From an uncultured Erysipelotrichaceae bacterium (GTDB lineage: Bacteria > Bacillota_I > Bacilli_A > RF39 > UBA660), in assembly GCA_902795725.1 (NCBI GenBank), contig CADBLY010000046.1, positions 1 through 8,620 of the forward strand: a stretch of DNA of 8,620 nt, in the 5' to 3' direction. The first letter of the stretch is position 1; each line of letters begins with the position of its first letter. Under the pieces are notes generated by a model, which was not told the origin of the DNA, ran no database searches, and saw only the letters and a list, made by a program, of their open reading frames with translations. Positions 1 through 6,081 of the stretch are shown piece by piece. The position numbers were made by a program, and so were the translations under genes.

Positions 1-37
1 TATCACCGTGTATATCAGATATAACAATTGTTTTCAT
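1..37 (-). CDS. Metallophosphoesterase, N-terminal fragment (runs off left edge)
   Basis: Read on the minus strand from the ATG at 37-35, the first twelve codons give MKTIVISDIHGD, after which the window ends. The SDIHGD motif supplies the first metal ligands (Asp and His) of the calcineurin-like metallophosphoesterase fold, as in YfcE-type phosphodiesterases and PPP-like phosphatases. The start is well supported: an AGGTGAT ribosome site lies at 41-47, with GGTGA four bases before the ATG, and a promoter lies further upstream at 70-98. Too little is visible to choose between subfamilies or to name a substrate. The gene is divergent from tRNA-Ala. Confidence 0.72.
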   Translation of the reverse strand, partial: MKTIVISDIHGD

Positions 38-69
38 ATAATCACCTATCTCATTGTATCACATAATAC

Positions 70-98
70 ATAATAAATTAACAAAAAAAGCTTGACAA
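70..98 (-). promoter_or_regulatory. Sigma-A-type promoter of the metallophosphoesterase gene
   Basis: On the minus strand TTGTCA (98-93, one mismatch to consensus) is followed by a 17-base spacer and TATTAT (75-70). This would start transcription near 63 and give a leader of about 26 bases containing the AGGTGAT site. The -35 lies almost exactly on top of the -35 of the tRNA promoter on the other strand, so the two polymerases should compete. It is a prediction from sequence only. Confidence 0.55.
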
Positions 99-120
99 GA
101 TAAATAAAACATGTTATATT
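92..120 (+). promoter_or_regulatory. Strong promoter of tRNA-Ala
   Basis: A perfect TTGACA (92-97), a 17-base spacer and TATATT (115-120) preceded by TG (112-113) make an extended -10 sigma-A promoter. Transcription would begin near 127, about 13 bases before the mature tRNA. The near-consensus match fits a stable-RNA gene. Confidence 0.8.
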
Positions 121-139
121 TATTAGGCAATCCGTTATT

Positions 140-217
140 GGGGAATTAGCTCAGTTGGCTCAGAGCACCTGCCTTGCACGCAGGGGGTCAAGGGTTCGAG
201 TCCCTTATTCTCCACCA
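140..217 (+). tRNA. tRNA-Ala (anticodon UGC), CCA encoded
   Basis: All four stems fold. The acceptor GGGGAAT pairs with ATTCTCC and includes the G3:U70 wobble pair, the main alanine identity element. The D stem is GCTC/GAGC, the anticodon stem CCTGC/GCAGG with loop CTTGCAC, and the T stem AAGGG/CCCTT with loop TTCGAGT. The anticodon TGC reads alanine GCN codons, GCA best. The discriminator is A and the terminal CCA is encoded, as is usual in Firmicutes. At 78 bases with CCA it is two longer than the common form because of a 10-base D loop, which is within the normal range. It has its own promoter and terminator and is a single-gene unit. Confidence 0.97.
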
Positions 218-228
218 AATTGTATATT

Positions 229-255
229 ACTCAACATAATAGTTGAGTTTTTTTT
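229..255 (+). terminator. Intrinsic terminator of tRNA-Ala
   Basis: ACTCAAC (229-235) and GTTGAGT (242-248) form a 7-base stem with a 6-base loop, running into eight T's (248-255). It lies 12 bases after the tRNA and ends only ten bases before the CIRCE core, so it insulates the heat-shock promoter from tRNA transcription. Confidence 0.85.
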
Positions 256-264
256 GCGCAATCT

Positions 265-291
265 TTAGCACTCGCACTTGACGAGTGCTAA
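265..291 (+). promoter_or_regulatory. CIRCE operator (HrcA binding site)
   Basis: TTAGCACTC, nine bases, GAGTGCTAA is an exact match to the CIRCE consensus bound by the repressor HrcA. The perfect dyad is longer than the core: 259-273 pairs with 283-297, giving 15-base arms. It overlaps the -35 of the clpB promoter (278-283), so bound HrcA would block polymerase. Known biology: HrcA loses activity on heat shock when GroEL is titrated by unfolded protein, which derepresses the gene. The transcription start is downstream, so the operator acts as DNA and is not part of the leader. Confidence 0.96.
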
Positions 292-306
292 AGATTGTGA
301 TATAAT
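278..306 (+). promoter_or_regulatory. Heat-shock-regulated promoter of clpB
   Basis: TTGACG (278-283) in the centre of CIRCE, a 17-base spacer and a perfect TATAAT (301-306) preceded by TG (298-299) form an extended -10 vegetative promoter. The start would be near 313. The short leader carries AAAGGAAG (315-322), a good ribosome site for the ATG at 330. Confidence 0.88.
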
Positions 307-329
307 GAATACAGAAAGGAAGTGTTAAT

Positions 330-2444
330 ATGAATGGACAAAATCCGTTTGAAGAAAATTTAAAAGATGTTTTAAAAAAATATGGTAGAGATATTGTCGA
401 AAATGCTAAAGAAGGAAAAATTGATCCCGTCATAGGAAGAGATGATGAAATTAGAAGTATTACTCGTATATTATCTCGTAAAACCAAAAACAACCCAGTC
501 TTAATAGGTGAACCAGGAGTTGGTAAAACAGCTATCATCGAAGGTCTTGCCCTTCGAATTGTTAAAGGAGATGTACCAAACAGTTTAAAAAACAAAACAA
601 TATGGGAACTTGATATGGGTGCCTTAATAGCTGGTGCTAAATATAGAGGAGAATTTGAAGAAAGATTAAAAGCTGTATTAAAAGAAATAAAAGAATCTAA
701 TGGGCAAATAATTCTTTTTATTGATGAAATACATCTTTTAGTTGGTGCTGGTGCAATGGAAGGTGCAATGGATGCAGGCAATCTTCTCAAACCAATGCTA
801 GCTAGAGGCGAAATTTTATGTATTGGAGCAACTACATTAAATGAATACCGTAAATATATTGAAAAAGATGGCGCCTTAGAAAGAAGATTCCAAAAAATCA
901 TTATTAAACAACCAACTGTAACAGATACTATAGCTATCCTTCGTGGATTAAAATCAAGATTTGAAGTATACCATAAAGTAACCATCAAAGATAAAGCATT
1001 AATAGCTGCTGCAACCTTATCAGATAGATACATAACAGATAGATTTCTACCCGATAAAGCCATTGATTTAGTAGATGAAGCATGTGCAACTATCAAAGTA
1101 CAAATGGAATCTGTACCTGTAAAATTAGATTATCTATCAAGAGAAATAATGACCTTGCAAATTGAAAAAGAATCATTAAAAAAAGAAAAAGATGATATAT
1201 CAAAACATCGTCTTGAAGAAATCAATAATAAACTCATCAGTCTTGAAAAAGAAGAAAAACAACTAAGAGATGATTGGGAAAAAGAAAAAAATATAAATGA
1301 AATTATTAATCAAAAGAAAGAAGAAATGGATAAACTATCATTTGAACTAGACAAAGCTGAAAATGAATTAGATTATGAACAAGCAGCAATTATTCGCCAT
1401 GGCAAACTTCCAAAACTAAAAAAAGAGTTAGAATCACTCAAAATAAATAGTAAAAATACTATTTTAAGCGATATAGTAGATGATGAATCAATAGCTAAAA
1501 TTGTATCTAAATGGACTAACATACCTGTTACTAAATTAGTAGGTGGAGAAAAAGAAAAACTACTTAATTTAGAAACAAATTTAAAAAAGCGAGTAAAAGG
1601 TCAAGATGAAGCAATTCATCTCGTATCTGAAGCAATAAAAAGAGCTAGAGCAGGAATTAAAGATCCTAATCGTCCTATCGGTTCCTTCATCTTTTTAGGA
1701 CCTACTGGTGTTGGGAAAACTGAAGTAGCCCGCTCCCTAGCCTATGAACTATTCGATGATGAAAAACACATCGTAAGAATTGATATGAGTGAATATATGG
1801 AAAGCCACTCTGTATCTAGACTAGTAGGTGCTCCTCCAGGATATATAGGATATGATGAAGGTGGTCAATTAACTGAAGCAGTAAGAAGAAATCCTTACTC
1901 CATCGTATTATTTGATGAAATAGAAAAAGCACACAAAGATGTATTCAATATACTATTACAAATATTAGACGATGGACATATTACAGATTCACAAGGTAGA
2001 ACTGTAGACTTTAAAAATACTATTATTATTATGACATCTAATTTAGGTAGTGAATACGTATTAAACAAAGATGTTAATTCTAAACAATTAATCAATGAAG
2101 AACTAAAACATACCTTTAAACCCGAATTTATAAACCGTATAGATGAAATAATTATCTTTAATTCATTAAATAAAAACACTATCTATGAAATTTTAGGTAA
2201 TATTATTCACAATATTGAGCAAAGATTAAAAGATAAATTAATCACTATTGAATTAACAGATCAAGCTAAAAAATATATTATAGACAACTCCTATAATGAA
2301 CAATATGGAGCACGTCCAATAAAAAGATATGTATCAAAAAATATTGAATCATTAATAGCCAATAATATACTTGAAGATAAAATAAAATATAATAGTAAAA
2401 TTACTATTGATGTACAAAATAATGAATTTAAAATCCTAATTTAA
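330..2444 (+). CDS. clpB: ClpB-type AAA+ disaggregase lacking the N domain
   Basis: This is a 704-residue Hsp100 chaperone that would extract polypeptides from aggregates with DnaK in the cytoplasm. AAA-1 has Walker A GEPGVGKT (60-67), pore loop KYRG (104-107), Walker B IILFIDE (127-133) and the ALERRFQ arginine region (182-188). A long coiled-coil M domain spans about 262-372 and ends in HGKLPKLKKELE, the ClpB signature. AAA-2 has Walker A GPTGVGKT (457-464), pore loop GYIGYDEGG (504-512), Walker B SIVLFDE (524-530) and sensor-2 GARPIKR (660-666). The full-length M domain, and the absence of a ClpP-docking GF loop between SNLGS (570-574) and EELK (590-593), argue for ClpB rather than ClpC. 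Typical ClpB is about 860 residues; the missing part is the N-terminal substrate domain. That loss is real, because operator and promoter sit directly upstream of a well-placed start. Mollicute ClpB is similarly short. CIRCE control is expected. Confidence 0.95.
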   Translation: MNGQNPFEENLKDVLKKYGRDIVENAKEGKIDPVIGRDDEIRSITRILSRKTKNNPVLIGEPGVGKTAIIEGLALRIVKGDVPNSLKNKTIWELDMGALIAGAKYRGEFEERLKAVLKEIKESNGQIILFIDEIHLLVGAGAMEGAMDAGNLLKPMLARGEILCIGATTLNEYRKYIEKDGALERRFQKIIIKQPTVTDTIAILRGLKSRFEVYHKVTIKDKALIAAATLSDRYITDRFLPDKAIDLVDEACATIKVQMESVPVKLDYLSREIMTLQIEKESLKKEKDDISKHRLEEINNKLISLEKEEKQLRDDWEKEKNINEIINQKKEEMDKLSFELDKAENELDYEQAAIIRHGKLPKLKKELESLKINSKNTILSDIVDDESIAKIVSKWTNIPVTKLVGGEKEKLLNLETNLKKRVKGQDEAIHLVSEAIKRARAGIKDPNRPIGSFIFLGPTGVGKTEVARSLAYELFDDEKHIVRIDMSEYMESHSVSRLVGAPPGYIGYDEGGQLTEAVRRNPYSIVLFDEIEKAHKDVFNILLQILDDGHITDSQGRTVDFKNTIIIMTSNLGSEYVLNKDVNSKQLINEELKHTFKPEFINRIDEIIIFNSLNKNTIYEILGNIIHNIEQRLKDKLITIELTDQAKKYIIDNSYNEQYGARPIKRYVSKNIESLIANNILEDKIKYNSKITIDVQNNEFKILI

Positions 2445-2461
2445 TTCAATTAGGATTTTTT
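2430..2461 (+). terminator. Terminator between convergent clpB and capA-like gene
   Basis: AAAATCCTAATT (2430-2441) and AATTAGGATTTT (2448-2459) form a 12-base stem with a 6-base loop that runs into six T's on the plus strand. The clpB stop (2442-2444) sits in the loop, and the stop of the minus-strand gene (2452-2450) sits in the 3' arm, so the two genes end within the hairpin. On the minus strand the U-run is only about four bases, so it probably terminates clpB better than the opposite operon. Confidence 0.85.
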
Positions 2462-3574
2462 GTTATCTATAATAGCTAAATATTCTTGTTCTACCGTTTT
2501 ATAATCTTTTAATATATCATTATTCATTTTACTAAAAGGAATAACCTTAAACTTAGTACTATTATCAGAATATGAATATATCAATTCCTTTTGTCTAATA
2601 TCAAATTTAGGGCCATCATCTGTAATTTTAATATCTACACCAAGCAATAAACCAATTGCAGGATTTACTCCCAGCACTAATTGATTAGATATAAAATTAC
2701 CCAAAGAATAAATTACTAAAGTATCATTAATATATTCAATTGGTTGAATAACATGTGGATGTGTTCCAATAATCATATCAACACCCAAACTAGACAAATA
2801 ACTAGCAATCTCACGTTCACTATTAGTAGGAGTATTAGTATATTCATCTCCCCAATGCATTGCAACCATAACTAAATCTACTTTATCTTTTATTTTACCA
2901 ATATCTTCTTTTACCTTATCTTCATCGTAAATATTTATTAAATATTCCTTACCCTGTGGAAGTTTATTTCCATTAATACCTGTAGTATAAGCTAAAAAAC
3001 CATACTTAATACCATTTTGCTCATATACTTGAATACTATCTCTTTCATCAAAACTAGAATATGTTCCTTCCTTAATCACACCTTTATTAGACCAATACTG
3101 ATTTGAATAAAGAATTGCTTCCTCACCCTTATCATAAGCATGGTTATTTGCAAGTCCAATTACATTAAAACCTAAATCAACAATCGTATCCCCTATTTCA
3201 TCAGGAGAATTAAATGCTGGATAACCAGATATTTTTAAATTTTTACCACCAATAATACTCTCTTGATTACAATATTTTAAATCATAATCTTTTATCATAG
3301 GTTTTATAAAAGAAAACATAGAATCAAAATTATACTCACCATTTTGATAAGCATCTTTATAAACAGATTCATGAATTAAAACATCTCCAACCATAACCAT
3401 AGACATTGTTTTATCTTTTTTTTCCTTAATTACCTTAACATCTTTAACGTCCTTAACTTTCTTATTCTTTTCTATATTTTTCTCCGGTTTAATATACTTA
3501 ATACCAACTATAACAGCTATTATACCAATTATTAAAATAATAATTGGTTTCTTTTTTAATCTTTTCTTTTTCAT
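2450..3574 (-). CDS. Membrane-anchored CapA/PgsA-family metallophosphatase-like protein
   Basis: The protein has a lysine-rich N-terminus, one membrane segment (about 10-28), a charged linker to about residue 55, then an extracellular CapA domain (PGA_cap family). Family motifs appear in order: GDVLIH (63-68), NQES (103-106), LANNHAYDKG (141-150), HWGDEY (240-245), GTHPHVIQP (270-278) and SLGNFISNQ (290-298). The Asp, Asn/Glu, His and GTHPH set matches metal ligands of calcineurin-like enzymes. CapA/PgsA acts in poly-gamma-glutamate export in Bacillus, but no capB or capC neighbours are present, so a role in polyglutamate is not supported; a cell-envelope hydrolase is equally possible. GTG at 3583, ATG at 3580 and ATG at 3574 are all possible starts. 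I chose 3574 because GTGAT (3583-3579), matching the 3' half of GGTGAT, is then correctly spaced. It is the last gene of the feo cluster, 41 bases after its neighbour. Confidence 0.85.
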   Translation of the reverse strand: MKKKRLKKKPIIILIIGIIAVIVGIKYIKPEKNIEKNKKVKDVKDVKVIKEKKDKTMSMVMVGDVLIHESVYKDAYQNGEYNFDSMFSFIKPMIKDYDLKYCNQESIIGGKNLKISGYPAFNSPDEIGDTIVDLGFNVIGLANNHAYDKGEEAILYSNQYWSNKGVIKEGTYSSFDERDSIQVYEQNGIKYGFLAYTTGINGNKLPQGKEYLINIYDEDKVKEDIGKIKDKVDLVMVAMHWGDEYTNTPTNSEREIASYLSSLGVDMIIGTHPHVIQPIEYINDTLVIYSLGNFISNQLVLGVNPAIGLLLGVDIKITDDGPKFDIRQKELIYSYSDNSTKFKVIPFSKMNNDILKDYKTVEQEYLAIIDNKKS

Positions 3575-3615
3575 ATCCATCACAACTTAATTATAACTTA
3601 AAACCAAATAAAAAT

Positions 3616-4065
3616 CTACTTTATTACTTCAATATTCTTATTCATAAGAATAGTATTCAACTCAGTATTAGTTATATAAAGTGTGATTTCATCTATTTTC
3701 AACCCATGATAATAATAATTATCAATCTCACTATTCAAATTATTCTCCTTTAAAAGATTAATATATATTTCATTAAAACTATCTATGTTATTATCTATTG
3801 TTTTAGTTGTATCAAAATCATATTCCTTAATATTTATAATCTTCTTATATATAGGATTAATATTAGGTTTTATTCCAATAACTGTATAACCTTGAAAATA
3901 ACTATCTAAATTATTTGTAGTTATATTATCCTTAGATAAATCTAAATCATATATCTTATAATTATAATCATTTTCATTAAAAACCAAAGATATATTATCC
4001 TTCTTATTACTTAAACAAATTATACAAAAAAGTATCAATAAAATTAAAACCATAATCTTCTTCAT
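3616..4065 (-). CDS. Small membrane-anchored or secreted protein of unknown function
   Basis: I do not recognise this 149-residue protein. It starts MKK followed by a strongly hydrophobic stretch (about 4-18) and then a polar, Asn-, Asp-, Ile- and Tyr-rich domain predicted to lie outside the cell. Cysteines at 14 and 17 lie within the hydrophobic part, but neither has a proper lipobox (Phe or Ile sits at position -1), so a lipoprotein is unlikely and an uncleaved anchor or ordinary signal peptide fits better. No catalytic motif is visible. The start is well supported by GGTGA four bases before the ATG. It lies 30 bases after feoB and 41 before the CapA-like gene on the same strand without an intervening terminator, so co-transcription with the iron transporter is likely. 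A link to iron uptake is only inferred from position. Confidence 0.75.
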   Translation of the reverse strand: MKKIMVLILLILFCIICLSNKKDNISLVFNENDYNYKIYDLDLSKDNITTNNLDSYFQGYTVIGIKPNINPIYKKIINIKEYDFDTTKTIDNNIDSFNEIYINLLKENNLNSEIDNYYYHGLKIDEITLYITNTELNTILMNKNIEVIK

Positions 4066-4095
4066 GTTTTCACCACTATTATTATTAGCACTATC

Positions 4096-5784
4096 TTAAA
4101 GTAATATTCCTATATGATATATAATAATAGCTACTACATAAGCAAAGAAAGTTTGAAAAACCAAAAATAATAAAACTAACCTTAAGCCTATTTCTTTTTT
4201 TAAAGTTACAATAGAACTAATACAAGGAAAACAAAACAAATTAAAAATTAAAAAAGCATACATTGCTACACTATTATTAAAAAGTTCAGCTACTGACATA
4301 TCATTTAATTTTGAAGAAATAAGCAAAGAAGATGTTACCCTTTCTTTAGCAACAAACCCTTCTACAATAGCAATTGCACATTCATAACTATTTTTACCCA
4401 AAAAAGGATAAAAAAGAAAAGCTATTTTTCTACTAACAACTCCCAATATACTACCATCCATATTTACAAAAGAAAAATCAAATGATATATTATATAAAAA
4501 CCATATAACAATTGATGAAATAATAAGTGTTTTACTAACTCTTTTTAAAAAGGAAGTAATTTTATTATATGTTATCTTTAATACCTTTTTTATATTTGGT
4601 ATTTCATAATCCGTTATCTCATTAATATAATAATTAGTTGTATTATAAAATATCCATTTTCTTAAAATAAAAGCCATCAAAAATATAAAAAATACAGAAA
4701 TAATATAAATAAAAAATATATAGATACCGGTATTTACCGGAAACAATATTTTAGCAAACATCATAATTATCGTCATTTTCGCACTACAAGGAATTAAAGA
4801 AGTTAATAAAGCCGTTATATATCTTTGATCCGTATTTTCTATAGTCCGGGATACTAAAATACCAGGAACACTACACGAAGTCCCCATAATAAACGAAATA
4901 ATGCTTTTTCCATTTAATCCAATCAGTCTAAACATCTTATCCATAATAAAAGATATACGACTCATATATCCTGTTGTCTCTAAAAAAGTTAAACACAAGT
5001 ATAACAAAGATATGGAAGGAATAAAAGATACTACTACTCCTAAGCTATTTAATATTCCATCATTAATTAAACTAATATAAAATGGTGGAATAGATAAAGT
5101 TGATATCTTACTTTCAATAAATAAAAACCAATTATTAATAATATCATTTAAATAAACACTTATTGTATTAAAAGATATATAATATACAATAAACATAACA
5201 AAAATAAATAAAGGAATAGATAAATATTTATTAAGAATAATCTTATCAACACAATTATTCTCTTTACATTCATCTAATACACTACTTAAAATACTATCAA
5301 TATAGTCATATCTTTTACTTATTGCTTGATCTTCATTCTCACATTTAAAATTTAAAGAAGAATTCCTTGCCTTATTAACTATCTCATTAATAGATTTATC
5401 AACAACAGAAATATCCAATAACAAACTTAATCTACTCACATTAATATTTACTTTATCTTGTTTAGTTAATACAATCACCATAGGAATATTTAAATCAATT
5501 AATTGTAAAGTTAAATATAATCCCCTACTTAGATTAGTAACATCTAAAACATTCACAATAACATCTAATTTATTAATATAATTAATAGTTATATTCTCTT
5601 CTATTGTATAACCATTTAAAGAATAAACACCTGGCAAATCAACAATAATATTATCATTAATACTAACTTCTTTCTTATCTACAGTTACCCCTGCCCAATT
5701 TCCAACTTGTTGTCTTGAATTAGTTAAATAATTAAAAATAGTACTCTTCCCACTATTTTGATTGCCAATTAAACCTATTCGCAT
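4096..5784 (-). CDS. feoB: Ferrous iron transporter FeoB, short form
   Basis: FeoB imports Fe2+ across the cytoplasmic membrane using an N-terminal GTPase. Visible GTPase motifs are G1 GNQNSGKST (7-15), a switch region NWAGVTV (29-35), G3 DLPG (49-52) and G4 TKQD (107-110, where FeoB usually has NMxD). The membrane part starts near 186 and has the two Gate motifs: GTSCSVPG (301-308) with LIPCSAK (330-336), and GFVAKER (476-482) with CFPCISS (518-524). About eight or nine membrane segments are apparent. It has 562 residues against roughly 650-770 in most relatives. The gap is in the G domain and spacer: the SA-type G5 loop is missing (DISVVDKSINEIV, 124-136), and only about 45 residues separate the G domain from the membrane, so the helical GDI spacer is mostly absent. 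The start overlaps the end of feoA by ten bases (translational coupling) and has AAAGGA at 5799-5794. Confidence 0.95.
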   Translation of the reverse strand: MRIGLIGNQNSGKSTIFNYLTNSRQQVGNWAGVTVDKKEVSINDNIIVDLPGVYSLNGYTIEENITINYINKLDVIVNVLDVTNLSRGLYLTLQLIDLNIPMVIVLTKQDKVNINVSRLSLLLDISVVDKSINEIVNKARNSSLNFKCENEDQAISKRYDYIDSILSSVLDECKENNCVDKIILNKYLSIPLFIFVMFIVYYISFNTISVYLNDIINNWFLFIESKISTLSIPPFYISLINDGILNSLGVVVSFIPSISLLYLCLTFLETTGYMSRISFIMDKMFRLIGLNGKSIISFIMGTSCSVPGILVSRTIENTDQRYITALLTSLIPCSAKMTIIMMFAKILFPVNTGIYIFFIYIISVFFIFLMAFILRKWIFYNTTNYYINEITDYEIPNIKKVLKITYNKITSFLKRVSKTLIISSIVIWFLYNISFDFSFVNMDGSILGVVSRKIAFLFYPFLGKNSYECAIAIVEGFVAKERVTSSLLISSKLNDMSVAELFNNSVAMYAFLIFNLFCFPCISSIVTLKKEIGLRLVLLFLVFQTFFAYVVAIIIYHIGILL

Positions 5785-5999
5785 ACTTCAATATCCTTTA
5801 AAATATTCACACTAATAGCTACACTATAATTTCTTATTTTAATAACTATTGGATCATTAAAAAGCGCTACAAAAATCTTTTCTATTATTTGATTACGAAT
5901 AAAACCTAATTCCTGTAATCTTCTCTTAACTTTTTGATCACACATACCTAATCTAACAATTTTAACTCTCTTATGTAATTTTACTTTATCCAATGTCAT
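5775..5999 (-). CDS. feoA: FeoA, small SH3-like partner of FeoB
   Basis: This is a 74-residue cytoplasmic protein of the FeoA family, which has an SH3-like fold and supports FeoB transport. The family pattern is clear: MTLDKVKLHKRVKIVRLG at the N-terminus, RRLQELGFI (26-34), then NDPIVIKIRNYSVAISV (48-64), equivalent to the usual GDPxxxxVRGYxxALR. Length is typical. It is the first gene of the operon, upstream of and overlapping feoB. The ATG at 5999 fits the family's start, yet no ribosome site precedes it, and the TATAAT of the promoter lies only five bases upstream, so the mRNA probably begins at or within a base or two of the ATG. Confidence 0.95.
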   Translation of the reverse strand: MTLDKVKLHKRVKIVRLGMCDQKVKRRLQELGFIRNQIIEKIFVALFNDPIVIKIRNYSVAISVNILKDIEVCE

Positions 6000-6004
6000 A
6001 CTAA

Positions 6005-6035
6005 ATTATATTTAAAATAATAGTAAATTTGACAA
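6005..6035 (-). promoter_or_regulatory. Promoter of the feoAB operon, probably leaderless
   Basis: On the minus strand TTGTCA (6035-6030) and a perfect TATAAT (6010-6005) are separated by 19 bases, slightly longer than ideal. The predicted start falls at about 5998-5999, which is the A of the feoA ATG. No Fur-type or DtxR-type inverted repeat is recognisable in the 82 bases between the divergent genes, so iron control is not shown by the sequence. Confidence 0.6.
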
Positions 6036-6056
6036 CTTCAAAAAATTTGTTATAAT
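6029..6056 (+). promoter_or_regulatory. Promoter of the 441-residue unknown gene
   Basis: TTGACA (6029-6034), a 16-base spacer and TATAAT (6051-6056) preceded by TG (6048-6049) form a strong extended -10 promoter. Transcription would begin near 6063. AAGGGAG (6069-6075) is the ribosome site for the ATG at 6082. Its -35 shares five of six bases with the feoA -35 on the other strand. AAATTTG occurs twice 18 bases apart (6025-6031 and 6043-6049), a possible but unproven protein site. Confidence 0.8.
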
Positions 6057-6081
6057 ATACTCGTTTGAAAGGGAGAAATTT

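Noticed and set aside
154..171. Enlarged D loop in tRNA-Ala as an anomaly
   Set aside because: The two additional bases fit the usual variable positions after G18-G19, so the D loop is normal.
227..1096. Long open frame on the minus strand opposite the 5' part of clpB
   Set aside because: It runs antisense to highly conserved ClpB codons and crosses the CIRCE operator and the clpB promoter; it has no ribosome site or family motif. It is a shadow of the AT-rich coding strand.
1895..2179. Minus-strand open frame opposite AAA-2 of clpB
   Set aside because: Same reason: it is antisense to conserved Walker B and sensor regions, with no start signal.
330..2444. ClpC rather than ClpB
   Set aside because: The M domain has the full ClpB length and its HGKLPKL signature, and the ClpP-docking GF loop expected before the EELK helix is absent.
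2450..3574. Poly-gamma-glutamate capsule locus
   Set aside because: Only a CapA-like protein is present; there is no ligase (CapB/PgsB) or CapC/PgsC nearby, and lone CapA-family proteins are common.
3590..3595. TATAAT just upstream of the capA-like gene on the minus strand, suggesting a separate leaderless promoter
   Set aside because: No acceptable -35 lies 15-19 bases upstream, and the short gap to the upstream gene fits co-transcription. A weak internal promoter cannot be excluded.
3544..3753. Short plus-strand open frame across the junction of the capA-like gene and the 149-residue gene
   Set aside because: No ribosome site, low-complexity composition, and antisense to two better-supported genes.
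6000..6081. Fur or DtxR-type iron box in the feoA upstream region
   Set aside because: No inverted repeat close to either consensus was found. AT-rich half-matches are expected by chance here.
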